Below are positions 1 to 7,880 of a stretch of DNA of 64,000 nt, piece by piece; within the stretch, counting starts at the first letter, position 1, and each line of letters begins with the position of its first letter. The notes under the pieces are model-generated. The model saw only the letters and a program-made list of their open reading frames with translations, had not been told where the DNA came from and made no database searches. Source of the stretch: Bacilli bacterium (GTDB lineage Bacteria; Bacillota_I; Bacilli_A; RFN20; CAG-449); the NCBI GenBank assembly GCA_900755065.1, contig CAAEFC010000040.1, positions 1 to 64,000 on the forward strand. Reading direction: 5' to 3'. Made by a program: the position numbers and the translations under genes.

Positions 1-66
1 GCACACGCCACCATGCCAGGCTAATTTTTTGTGTATTTTTAGTAGAGACGGGGTTTCACCATGTTG
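1..66 (-). repeat. Human Alu SINE fragment (contaminant or chimeric end)
   Basis: The first 66 bases read as the reverse complement of the middle of a primate Alu element, including the hallmark stretch AGTAGAGACGGGGTTTCACC followed by ATGTTG. Similarity to Alu stops at about base 66, and at that point the reading frame of bacterial prs begins. Alu elements do not occur in bacteria. This is therefore host DNA joined to the contig end by a chimeric read, library ligation or misassembly. A few bases (TTGCG) could belong to either side, so the join is fixed only to within about 3 bases. Confidence 0.95.
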
Positions 67-365
67 CGATCCTGCCGGGCGTATCCGAAATACGGCATCA
101 CGACGTTGATTTCCCTCGCCGAAGCCCGTTTCAGCGCATCAACGAAAACCAGTATTTCAAACAGATTTTCCGTAACGGGGCAACAGGTGGACTGTATAAC
201 GTACACGTTTTTTTCCCGAATCGTCTCGATCGGCTCACAGAGGATTTCGCCGTCCGCGAAGTGCGTGACTTTGGCCTGTTTCAGAGGCACTTTCAGTTTA
301 TCCGCGATTTCTTTCGCCAAAACCTTATTGGCGCTTAACGCATATACGACCGTATTTTCCAGCAT
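67..365 (-). CDS. prs: Ribose-phosphate pyrophosphokinase, N-terminal third (truncated)
   Basis: Makes PRPP from ribose-5-phosphate and ATP for purine, pyrimidine, His and Trp synthesis. About 100 N-terminal residues are present. They include the family blocks HFADGE (substrate loop), the QST segment near residue 57, and the PYFGYARQDR catalytic flexible-loop motif, after which the sequence breaks into Alu DNA. The start at 365 is chosen because MLENTVVYALSANK matches the usual Prs N-terminus and a GGAAAG ribosome site lies just upstream; an upstream in-frame ATG at 416 lacks this support. A full Prs has about 315 residues, so roughly two thirds is missing. It is the last gene of the leftward mnmE-to-prs group and has its own promoter. 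Confidence 0.93.
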
Positions 366-453
366 CTTCTTTCCTTTCCCGAAATAAAAAGTCTTGAATG
401 GATCTGAATCCTCCACTCCTTTTTATTCTTTCTTTTCTCCTGTGTTCGATTTC

Positions 454-482
454 ATTATATCGGTTTACCGTTTCTTTTTCTA
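454..482 (-). promoter_or_regulatory. Putative prs promoter
   Basis: On the minus strand a perfect TATAAT (454-459) is preceded, after 17 bases, by TAGAAA (477-482), a 4/6 match to TTGACA. It lies about 90 bases upstream of the prs start. Position and spacing fit a sigma-A promoter; no experimental support. Confidence 0.45.
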
Positions 483-508
483 TGATTTGACTTCGTTTGT
501 CTAAAAAA

Positions 509-1363
509 TCAGCGCGTCTGACTCAGAATGACTTTATAGCCGAGTCTTTCCAGCCGATCGGCAGCTCTTTTTAACAGTTTCAGATCGTGCGAAAGGCTGA
601 AAACCGCAGAACCCGACCCGGTCATCAACGCATTCGTCAGACCCTCTTCTTTCATTTTCTGCTTGATCGCCTCGATCGAAGGACAGAATATGACGGCCGT
701 CTTTTCCAGTTCGTTTCCCATCGAATGGCTCAGCAAAGAAAGATCGTCTTTTTCCAGAGCCTCGATGATTCCGGAGATATCCGCCGGAGAGGAAGCGCCC
801 GTCAAGTCGAATTCGGAATAGATTTTTCCTGTGGAAAGCCCCGTCTTCGGGAAGACGATCAGCACTCCGAACGGTCTTCTGACTTTGACGGATGTCAGCA
901 CTTCGCCTTTTCCCTGCACGCGAGCCGCGCAGTTTTTCAGACAAAAAGGAATGTCGGATCCGATTTTATATCCGATCCGGCACATCTCTTCTTCGCTCAT
1001 TTTCAGTTTCAGAAGTTTATTCAACCCGATGAGAACCGCCGCGCCGTCGGCGCTTCCGCCGCCTAAACCCGCGCCCATCGGAATCTTTTTGTGAATGTGA
1101 ATTCTCAATTGCTGCGTATACCCGTATTTCGCTCGTAACGCCCTTTCGACTTTGGAGACGATATTCGTCTCGTCGGTCGGAAGTTCGCAATCGTCGCTGG
1201 TGATCAGCGTATCGAACCCGTAGGGAAGCAATTCGATTTCGATCCGGTCGTGAAGTTCGATCGGAACGATGACCATATCCAGATTGTGATATCCGTCCTG
1301 AGGATCCCTGTTGACGATATTGAGTCCCAGATTGATTTTTGCATACGCTTTCAACATCAGCAT
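509..1363 (-). CDS. ispE: 4-diphosphocytidyl-2-C-methyl-D-erythritol kinase
   Basis: Phosphorylates the 2-hydroxyl of CDP-methylerythritol in the MEP isoprenoid pathway. At 284 residues it has the family length. It opens with AYAKINLGLNI, carries the GHMP-kinase ATP loop PMGAGLGGGSADGAA around residue 95, and ends with the third GHMP motif MTGSGSAVF. Two starts are possible (1363 or ATG at 1357); neither has a strong ribosome site. It follows yabG by 8 bases, as in Bacillus where ispE lies downstream of yabG, so the two are probably co-transcribed. Its presence implies the MEP route rather than mevalonate. Confidence 0.95.
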   Translation of the reverse strand: MLMLKAYAKINLGLNIVNRDPQDGYHNLDMVIVPIELHDRIEIELLPYGFDTLITSDDCELPTDETNIVSKVERALRAKYGYTQQLRIHIHKKIPMGAGLGGGSADGAAVLIGLNKLLKLKMSEEEMCRIGYKIGSDIPFCLKNCAARVQGKGEVLTSVKVRRPFGVLIVFPKTGLSTGKIYSEFDLTGASSPADISGIIEALEKDDLSLLSHSMGNELEKTAVIFCPSIEAIKQKMKEEGLTNALMTGSGSAVFSLSHDLKLLKRAADRLERLGYKVILSQTR

Positions 1364-1371
1364 AATCCCGC

Positions 1372-2118
1372 TTAACTGCCTCCTAAATAATACTTTCTGG
1401 CTCTGCCTTTGGTTTCGATTCCGCCGATTTCCTTGCTGTATGTCGCTTTTAACACCAGAGAGAAGTCGATGTCTTCCGAAATCGTCGTGCTGGCAACGGA
1501 ACTGGCGATGATCACCGGATCGAGAAGATGAATGTTTTTCCGATGCGGCGAAGATGCGAAATTCGCGCCGTTTTCGATCAACGCTTCGTAAAACGACTGA
1601 CAGGCTCCGGCGACGATAACCAGATCGTCTTTCGATTTGTAGAGACTTCTGGCGCGCCGGATCGTTTCGACGAAATGAACCGAGTTCTTGTAACTGTTGA
1701 GATCGTAGATATTCTGTCCTTTCGTCAATGAATCGTGTCCGGTGATGACCAGAATATCCGGTTGATGCTTTTGAATCAGTTGCTCGATGAAACGAGGCAT
1801 TTCGCTTTCTTTGATGTAATAGCCGTCCGCATTGATCTTATAGTTTTTATAAGCCTCCATTGCCTTTTTGAGGTAAAATTCGTCTCCGTCGAGATGCAAG
1901 ACCTTACCCCTTAATAATTTTGCATCAAATTTCAGTGCAGGTAAAGATAAAACGATCTTATTTTTAACTTCATATTCTTTCAGATCGTCGACCGGCGCGT
2001 CGGCGATGAGACGGTAAATCTCTCCTTTGAGAACGGCGATGCCGTCTTTCAGGGAAAGAACGCGGAAAATGACGTCGTGCTGATGGGACGTTCTGGTTAC
2101 GAGCGCATTTATTTTCAA
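1372..2118 (-). CDS. yabG: YabG-like sporulation-type protease
   Basis: In B. subtilis YabG is a coat-associated cysteine protease that processes spore-coat proteins. This 248-residue protein shares its signature blocks: GKVLHLDGDEFYLKK, PDILVITGHDSLTKG, HFVETIRRAR, VIVAGACQSFYEALIENGANFASSPHRKNIH and GGIETKGRAR. The Cys in AGACQS and the His in ITGHD are candidate catalytic residues. The start is TTG at 2116-2118, preceded by AGGTGA at ideal spacing. It is shorter than B. subtilis YabG (about 290) because a central linker is missing. It sits between rsmA and ispE exactly as in Bacillus. No other sporulation gene is visible here. Confidence 0.88.
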   Translation of the reverse strand: MKINALVTRTSHQHDVIFRVLSLKDGIAVLKGEIYRLIADAPVDDLKEYEVKNKIVLSLPALKFDAKLLRGKVLHLDGDEFYLKKAMEAYKNYKINADGYYIKESEMPRFIEQLIQKHQPDILVITGHDSLTKGQNIYDLNSYKNSVHFVETIRRARSLYKSKDDLVIVAGACQSFYEALIENGANFASSPHRKNIHLLDPVIIASSVASTTISEDIDFSLVLKATYSKEIGGIETKGRARKYYLGGS

Positions 2119-2149
2119 ATTGAATCACCTATATATCCTATGAAAAAAT

Positions 2150-2986
2150 TCATCGGATGTTTAGGATATTTCGACTCAGCCGAAGATATTCTTCTTTTCC
2201 CAGTTCTTCGCCGCGCTTTTCCGGATCGATGCCGGATTTTTGAAGGACTTCCCCGACCTTTTCTTTGTCTTTCAGGAAACGGATCAGGTTGTTCTGAACG
2301 GTTTTTCTTCTTTGAAAAAAACACGCGCGGACGACGTCGAAGAAGAGAAGTTCCCATTCTCTTTCCACGCGCGGACGATTGAAATCGATTTTCAGAATCA
2401 CGCTGTCGACATTGGGCGAAGGCAGAAACTTATCTTTGCCCACTTTTTTCACGCATTCCAGCACGCCGACGTAATCGATGAAGATATTCAAAGGCAGGTA
2501 ATCTTTGCTTCCCTTTCCCGCTTTAATCCGTGAATAAACTTCTCTCTGCACCATGAATTCAAAGGTGCTTACCTGAATTCCCGAAGTGATGATTTTTTCG
2601 ATGATCGGAGTCGTAATGTGATACGGGACATTGGAAATCACTTTGACCGGACGGTCGCGATAAGGGGAAAGATCGGCTTTGAGAAAATCCTGTTCATAAA
2701 GGTGAAACGTCGGAAAACCGGAAAAACGTTCGCGAAGATGCGCGCATAAATCCGGATCGATCTCATAGGCGAAAAGGGAATTTCCGCTTTCGAGAAGTCT
2801 TTCCGTCAAAGCGCCCAATCCCGGACCGACCTCGATCAACGCGTCGTCTTTTTCGATCGAAAGCGCCTCGATGCTTTCTTCCACGACGGATTCATCGATC
2901 AGGAAATTCTGCGAAAACTTTTTCTTCGGCGCGATCATTAAGGAAGTCATTCGCCGTACCACGTATTCTTTACTTGCGATTTTCAT
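2150..2986 (-). CDS. rsmA: 16S rRNA (A1518/A1519-N6) dimethyltransferase
   Basis: Dimethylates two adjacent adenines in helix 45 of 16S rRNA using SAM. At 278 residues it has the usual length. KKKFSQNFLID is the classical N-terminal motif, EVGPGLGALTERLL the SAM-binding motif I, and SNVPYHITTPI the NPPY-type catalytic motif IV. The N-terminal residues overlap the 3' end of rnmV by 17 bases, a coupling also known in Bacillus. An AGAGG ribosome site lies about 12 bases upstream of the chosen ATG. Confidence 0.96.
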   Translation of the reverse strand: MKIASKEYVVRRMTSLMIAPKKKFSQNFLIDESVVEESIEALSIEKDDALIEVGPGLGALTERLLESGNSLFAYEIDPDLCAHLRERFSGFPTFHLYEQDFLKADLSPYRDRPVKVISNVPYHITTPIIEKIITSGIQVSTFEFMVQREVYSRIKAGKGSKDYLPLNIFIDYVGVLECVKKVGKDKFLPSPNVDSVILKIDFNRPRVEREWELLFFDVVRACFFQRRKTVQNNLIRFLKDKEKVGEVLQKSGIDPEKRGEELGKEEYLRLSRNILNIR

Positions 2987-3521
2987 ATTCGTCCATTGCC
3001 TCTTTCAATTGCTCATAACCGATTCCGAGAAGATTTAACCGTTTGTAACAGGTTTTCCCGTTAGTCTTTCCGATATGAAAGACTTTTCCCAGAAAATCCC
3101 GTTTTTCTGCGGAATCCTTTCCGCCGATCAGTCCGAATGCGTAAAAATCCTGAAAGTCCAGCGAAAGCCGATCTTTCTTGGAAAAGCAAACGACGTCTTT
3201 CAAGGCGCGGATCAGTTCTTCTTTTTCGCATTCGGCCACGCCGACTTTCTTTCCCTTGATCGCCTTCTTCTTGTCGATAAACGCGTGATGACAGCCGGGA
3301 ATCGCCTGATCGATCTTCGTCCGTATCCGTTCTCCGGGAGAATCGGGGTCGGTCAGCACGATAATTTGTCGAAATCGCGCTAATTGTGTCAGATATTCAA
3401 TTGTTTCACGCGAAACTTCCGATCCGTTCGTCGTGACGAATTCCGCGTCCACGAATAAACGAAGTTTATTCACGTCGCTTTTTCCTTCCACCACGATGAT
3501 CGGTTTTTCCTCTTTTTTCAT
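2970..3521 (-). CDS. rnmV: Ribonuclease M5, 5S rRNA maturation
   Basis: Cuts both sides of precursor 5S rRNA in low-GC Gram-positives. It has 183 residues. The Toprim domain shows the catalytic Glu in IIVVEGKSDVNKL (residues 8-20) and the metal-binding DPDSPGERIR motif. It overlaps tatD by 4 bases upstream and rsmA by 17 bases downstream, so tatD-rnmV-rsmA are translationally coupled, as in Bacillus (yabD-yabF-ksgA). Confidence 0.95.
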   Translation of the reverse strand: MKKEEKPIIVVEGKSDVNKLRLFVDAEFVTTNGSEVSRETIEYLTQLARFRQIIVLTDPDSPGERIRTKIDQAIPGCHHAFIDKKKAIKGKKVGVAECEKEELIRALKDVVCFSKKDRLSLDFQDFYAFGLIGGKDSAEKRDFLGKVFHIGKTNGKTCYKRLNLLGIGYEQLKEAMDEYENRK

Positions 3522-4285
3522 AGACCGAAAAGCCTCTTTCCGTTCTGAAAGGTGATTTCTTCGATTTCTTCGGGACGTAGTCCTCTCAATGCGGCGATCT
3601 CTTCGATCACCCGACGGACGTACTCCGGATAGTTGATTTTTCCCCGATAGGGTACAGGCGGCAAATACGGCGAATCGGTTTCCACGACGAGAGACGACAG
3701 ATCGACGGCTTTGGCGACTTCTTTCGGCGTGATCGCGTTCTTATAGGTAACCGGGCCGTCCAGACCGATCGAATAGCCCATGCGTACGATCCGTCTCATC
3801 TGTTCCACGCTGCCCGAAAAGCAATGAAAGACGCCTTTTTTCCGGCAAGGGTGTTCCTTGACGATTTCAAGGGCGTCCTCCACGCTGTCCCGCGCGTGAA
3901 TGATGACCGGGAGATTCCACCGGTCGGCGATCGCGATCTGGCGGATAAAATACGCTTTCTGCCTCTCTCTGAGAGTTTCGTCTTTGTTCCAGTAATAATC
4001 CAGACCGATTTCGCCGACGGCCTTGATTTTCTCGGAAAGAAGAGGTGCCAGGCGCGTTTCGATCTCGTCGAGTCCGATCGAATCGATCTCCAACGGGTGA
4101 ATGCCGATCGAAGCATAGACGTTTTCGTACCTTTTCGCGGTAAGCGCACAGATTTCCGAATGTTTCGCGTTGTCGCCGACCAGCATCAGCAAGTCAACGC
4201 CGCGTTCAAAAGAGCGGGCAATAACCCGATCGATGCCTTCTTCATATTTTTCATCGTAGAGATGACAGTGCGTATCGAACAGCAT
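3518..4285 (-). CDS. tatD: TatD family metal-dependent hydrolase
   Basis: TatD-type TIM-barrel deoxyribonuclease, involved in DNA degradation or repair. It has 255 residues. Metal ligands are visible in DTHCHLYD near the N-terminus, in AVGEIGLDYYW (Glu), in PVIIHARDS (His), in GVFHCFSGS (His) and in VVETDSPYLPP (Asp). Only 1 base separates it from mnmE upstream, and it overlaps rnmV downstream. Confidence 0.93.
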   Translation of the reverse strand: MLFDTHCHLYDEKYEEGIDRVIARSFERGVDLLMLVGDNAKHSEICALTAKRYENVYASIGIHPLEIDSIGLDEIETRLAPLLSEKIKAVGEIGLDYYWNKDETLRERQKAYFIRQIAIADRWNLPVIIHARDSVEDALEIVKEHPCRKKGVFHCFSGSVEQMRRIVRMGYSIGLDGPVTYKNAITPKEVAKAVDLSSLVVETDSPYLPPVPYRGKINYPEYVRRVIEEIAALRGLRPEEIEEITFQNGKRLFGL

Positions 4286-4286
4286 T

Positions 4287-5618
4287 TTATTTCCCCACGC
4301 AGAAACGGGAAAAAATTTCCTGTTCCAGATCGACGCGCACTTCTTCTCCGAGAAGATCTTTCAAAGCGTCGTATGCGCTTTTGATTTCGACGGCGACGAG
4401 ATCGAGAGAAACGCCTTCCTCCGTCTCTTTTTTCGCGGAAAGAAGGGAATCCTTACACTTTTTTAACAAGGCGATTTCGCGCGCCGAACAGAAAGACGGC
4501 GTTTGCTCTTTGGTTTCCTGGACGCCGAATTTCTTTTTCATCGCTTCTTCCAAAGCGGAAATATCCTTGTTCAGCGCCGAAACGTATATCCGGTCTTCTT
4601 CCAGGCTGGAAGAAGGAACGCGTTCTTTTTTATTGTATACGATGATTCTTTGCATCTCTTCGGTCAGATTCAGCAATTCCCGGTCTTCGGGCGTAAACCG
4701 ATCCGCTTCGAGAACGAGAAGAACCAGATCGGCTTTTTCGGCCATCTGTTTCGATTTTTCAATGCCGGCCTGTTCGATTTCGTCGATGCTCCGATGAATT
4801 CCGGCGGTATCCAGAAGATGAAGCGTCAACCCGTTGAGAACGACTTTTCCTTCGACGACGTCGCGCGTCGTTCCCGGAACGTTGGTGACGATGGCTTTAT
4901 CCTGTTTGATCAACGCGTTGAGGAGACTCGACTTTCCGACATTGGGTCTTCCGATGATCGCTACGTCGATGCCTTCGTCGATCCGCTTCGCCTTTTCGCC
5001 GTTTGCAATCAGTTCGTCGAGACGATGACAGAGGGAATCCACCGAAGAGAGAATCTGCTCTTCGGTAAGCGTTTCGATATCCCGATACTCCGGATAGTCG
5101 ATGTTGACTTCGATCAAAGCGAGAATATCCGCGATCTTCTCTTTGACGGGACGGATTAAGGAACTGGTTTCTCCGGTCAGAGCGAACATCTGATTTCTCT
5201 TCGCTCTGGACGTTTCCGCCTGAATCAGCGAGTTGATGGCCTCCGCCTGCACCAGATCGATTTTTCCGTGATAAAAAGCCCGCGCGGAGAATTCGCCGTT
5301 CATCGAAAGTCGCGCCGAATAGCGTAAACAAAGGCCGATGATTTCATCGGCGATTATCATCGAACCGTGACAAGAAATTTCGACGACGTCTTCGCCCGTG
5401 AAACTTTTCAGTCCTTTGAAATACACCGCAAGAACCTGATCGACTTTTTCATGCGAGTCCGGATCGACGATATAGCCGAAGTAAACGCGGTTCGGCTCTT
5501 CGATCTTTCCGGTAAAAATCTTCTGCACGATCGAAAGCGAACCTTCTCCGGACAGTCGGATCACCGCCAGAGCGCCTTTCATCGGCGGCGTGGCCAGATT
5601 AACGATAACGTCAAACAT
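4287..5618 (-). CDS. mnmE: tRNA-modifying GTPase MnmE
   Basis: With MnmG it installs cmnm5 at the wobble U34 of tRNAs. The protein of 443 residues has an N-terminal folate-binding domain (VNLATPPMKGALAVIRLSGE), a central G domain with GRPNVGKSSLLNAL, DTAGIH and a degenerate NKKE, and ends in the diagnostic CVGK, whose Cys is catalytic. A longer in-frame reading exists to 5861, but 5618 is preferred: it is preceded by GAGGTGAAAG and begins at the conserved N-terminus. MnmG is not in the window, although it usually follows MnmE. Confidence 0.95.
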   Translation of the reverse strand: MFDVIVNLATPPMKGALAVIRLSGEGSLSIVQKIFTGKIEEPNRVYFGYIVDPDSHEKVDQVLAVYFKGLKSFTGEDVVEISCHGSMIIADEIIGLCLRYSARLSMNGEFSARAFYHGKIDLVQAEAINSLIQAETSRAKRNQMFALTGETSSLIRPVKEKIADILALIEVNIDYPEYRDIETLTEEQILSSVDSLCHRLDELIANGEKAKRIDEGIDVAIIGRPNVGKSSLLNALIKQDKAIVTNVPGTTRDVVEGKVVLNGLTLHLLDTAGIHRSIDEIEQAGIEKSKQMAEKADLVLLVLEADRFTPEDRELLNLTEEMQRIIVYNKKERVPSSSLEEDRIYVSALNKDISALEEAMKKKFGVQETKEQTPSFCSAREIALLKKCKDSLLSAKKETEEGVSLDLVAVEIKSAYDALKDLLGEEVRVDLEQEIFSRFCVGK

Positions 5619-5692
5619 CTCTTTCACCTCACAGATTAGTATAATGGAAACAGACGGATTTGAAAAGAAAAAGCCCTTGCTTCTCAGGCAAA

Positions 5693-6222
5693 TTAAACCC
5701 GCGCGCGGAAGATTCTCTCCGCATTCAGAATCACTTCGGCGATTTCTTCCGGATTCTCTTTCGCGACGGATTCGATCCAGCAGCAAATCACGTTGAAAAT
5801 CGATCCGCCGTAGGAAAAGAGAAAGTACTTGTCCGTCTCTTTCTCGAATTTTCCGTCCCATTTATCGAGAAGATAGGAGTTGATCGCGGATAAAAACAGT
5901 TGGGAAAGACCTGCTTTGAAAAGACTTTCCAGTTCTTCGCGATAATCCAGAGCGAAGTGCATCGTTTCCAGGATCATCTCTCCGTAGTCGCTTTCCGAAC
6001 GGAAAAACTGATCTTTATACCGTTTCATCACTTCCACCAGATAATAACCGATCACGTCTTCTTTATATGCGAAATTGCGATAAAACGAAGCCCTTGCCAC
6101 ACCGGCTTTTTTCACGATTTCGGTAACCGTGATATCGGAAAAGGTTTTCGTTCGCATCAGGAAAATAAACTTTCCGCAATGCTGTCCTTGACGATTTTGT
6201 TGATTTCTTTCCGACGATTCAT
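5693..6222 (-). pseudogene. TetR family regulator, frameshifted
   Basis: The DNA-binding helix-turn-helix is clear (DITVTEIVKKAGVARASFYRNF), followed by a C-terminal ligand-type domain. The frame holding it starts only at an internal Met. Upstream on the same strand, ATG at 6222 opens MNRRKEINKIVKDSIAESLFS, the expected first helix, which hits TGA after a TTTT run (positions 6162-6165 on the plus strand). Adding one T gives ESLFFLMRTKTF and restores a normal TetR of about 176 residues. Either a real mutation or a homopolymer sequencing error. It is divergent from degV and shares the operator region at 6261-6287, so the intact protein probably controlled itself and degV. Confidence 0.8.
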
Positions 6223-6260
6223 AGACAGACCCCCGCTTTTATGTCTCACATTCGTTGTGC

Positions 6261-6287
6261 TATCCTAGATAGGATACAAATTGTATC
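6261..6287. promoter_or_regulatory. Two overlapping palindromes, likely TetR operator
   Basis: TATCCTA-GA-TAGGATA (6261-6276) is a perfect inverted repeat with 7-base arms. GATACAA-A-TTGTATC (6273-6287) is a second one that overlaps it by 4 bases. They lie between the divergent tetR-like and degV starts (6222 and 6313). Palindromes of this size in such a position are typical TetR operators; binding is an inference. Confidence 0.6.
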
Positions 6288-6312
6288 ACATCAAAGAAGA
6301 AAAGAAAAGAAA

Positions 6313-7139
6313 ATGAGTTTAAAAATCATGGTGGATTCTTCCAGCGGCATTTCAGTCGGAGAAGGGAAGGAAATCGGCGTCGACGTTTTCCCTTTGAAAA
6401 TCGCTTTCGGCGAACAGAAATACGCCGACGGCGTCGATCTGACTCTCGAAAATTTTTACGATCGCCTGCTGAACGGAAAAGAATTTCCGAAAACCTCTCT
6501 GCCGAATCTTTACGCGATCGAAAAGCAGATCGCCCGCTACAAAGAAGAAGGGCATACCGTGCTGATTCTGCCTCTGGCGAAAGAACTTTCCGGAACCTAC
6601 GCTGCCTCAAAGAGTTCGAGAAAGAATCTCAGGTTCGCGTCGTCGATACCCGAACGACGATCGGAGGACTGCGGATTCTGGTCGAAGAAGCGAAAAAGCG
6701 CGAATCGTTGCCCTTAGAGGATCTGGTTCATCACCTGGAAGCGCTCGGAAACCGAGTCCGCATTCTGGCCGGAATCGATACGCTGGAATACCTTTATAAA
6801 GGCGGACGATTATCGAAAACCGCGTCGTTGGTCGGAGAGTTTATCGGTCTTAAACCGATCATCACCGTAACCGACGGGCGAGTCGTCTTGCTGAGCAAGA
6901 AACACGGAAAGAAAAAAGCCATGCGTTCGATCGCCGAATGTCTGAATGAAGCCGTCATCGACGAAGGCTTTCCGATTTACGGCATTTACAGTTACGATGC
7001 TGAGAATGTCCGGATTTTGGAGGGAATGATCGACGAGAAAAGGCAAAAACAGATCGCGCGCATGGAAAACATCGCTCCGGTCATCGCCAGTCACGTCGGT
7101 CCTTATGCCTACGGATTCGTCTATGTTGAACGGGAATGA
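6313..7139 (+). pseudogene. DegV family fatty-acid-binding protein, frameshifted
   Basis: DegV proteins bind fatty acids and, as FakB, present them to the FakA kinase. The first frame begins MSLKIMVDSSSGI and reads through TSLPNLYAIEK to KELSGTYAA near 6605. It then loses homology. The third frame resumes at KEFEKESQVRVVDTRTTIGG and continues through the hallmark GIDTLEYLYKGGRLSK and LKPIITVTDG to the normal C-terminus at 7139. At least one base is missing around 6600-6612, and the segment between GTY and VVDT is a few residues short. The intact protein would be about 275 residues. The neighbouring tetR-like gene is frameshifted too. Confidence 0.85.
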
Positions 7140-7234
7140 CGTTCAGTCGGTCTTTTATTCCTAAAAAACTTCTATCCCATTCGGACATGTTACCGAATCC
7201 TGCGGTTTATTCGGGAATCCGCTTTGTCTGAAAG

Positions 7235-7266
7235 AAAAAAAGATCAACGGGAAATTGATCTTTTTT
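7235..7266. terminator. Bidirectional terminator between degV and jag
   Basis: A 12-base perfect stem AAAAAAGATCAA / TTGATCTTTTTT encloses an 8-base loop, giving a U-tract on both strands. It lies between the converging ends of degV and jag. Confidence 0.85.
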
Positions 7267-7274
7267 CGTGTTCT

Positions 7275-7877
7275 TTATTCTTCGCTTTCTTTGGAAACGA
7301 CATAGATGATCTGAACGCGTCGGTCTTTTCCGAAACCGGTTGATTCGGTTTTGATGTTCGGCATTCCCGTCAGCGCGTTGTGAACCATTCTTCGTTCGTC
7401 CGCCGTCATCGGATCGAGCGTGACGGTGACTTTGTTCTTCTGAACGTCGTGGGCGATTCTTCTCGCCATTTTCGTGATCCGGTCGTATTTTTCGTCCTTG
7501 TATCCGTTGATATCGATCAGGATTTTATACCGTTTCCGGAAATGATTGCTGATGGCGATCCGCGTCAGTTCGTTCAGGCTTTGAAGCGTCTTTCCGTTTT
7601 TACCGATCAGAACCGAATTGTGGCTGCTGTCCACTTTCAGGCGAATGATGTCGTCCTTGATCGACGGGCTCACGCGGCAGTCGATGCCGATGGATTCGAT
7701 GACTTCTTTCAGATACTGTTGCGCGTACTCGATGATGTCGACGATTTCATAAACTTCAATCTGAATGCAGTCCTCGTTCTGATCGACGATGTCATAAATC
7801 AATTCGCCGACGGCGACGTTCTGATCTTCCGATGCGCTTTCCAGCGCCTCTTGCAATGTTGCACCTAAATACTTCAT
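7275..7877 (-). CDS. jag: RNA-binding protein Jag/KhpB
   Basis: KH/R3H RNA-binding protein encoded beside YidC in most Bacillota. It has 200 residues: an N-terminal Jag-N region (MKYLGATLQEALESA), a KH domain around residue 95 (LIGKNGKTLQSLNELTRI, with the GKNG loop), and a C-terminal R3H motif (ADERRMVHNAL). The gene lies 3 bases after yidC, in the rpmH-rnpA-yidC-jag order. In streptococci KhpB acts with KhpA on cell division and elongation; the role here is inferred. Confidence 0.93.
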   Translation of the reverse strand: MKYLGATLQEALESASEDQNVAVGELIYDIVDQNEDCIQIEVYEIVDIIEYAQQYLKEVIESIGIDCRVSPSIKDDIIRLKVDSSHNSVLIGKNGKTLQSLNELTRIAISNHFRKRYKILIDINGYKDEKYDRITKMARRIAHDVQKNKVTVTLDPMTADERRMVHNALTGMPNIKTESTGFGKDRRVQIIYVVSKESEE

Positions 7878-7880
7878 TTT

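Noticed and set aside
1..66. Horizontal transfer of a eukaryotic repeat into the bacterium
   Set aside because: It lies exactly at the contig end and interrupts an essential gene, which fits a chimeric read far better.
5693..7139. TGA read as tryptophan (genetic code 4) to explain the broken genes
   Set aside because: Many intact genes end with TGA and the breaks are frameshifts, so the standard code applies.
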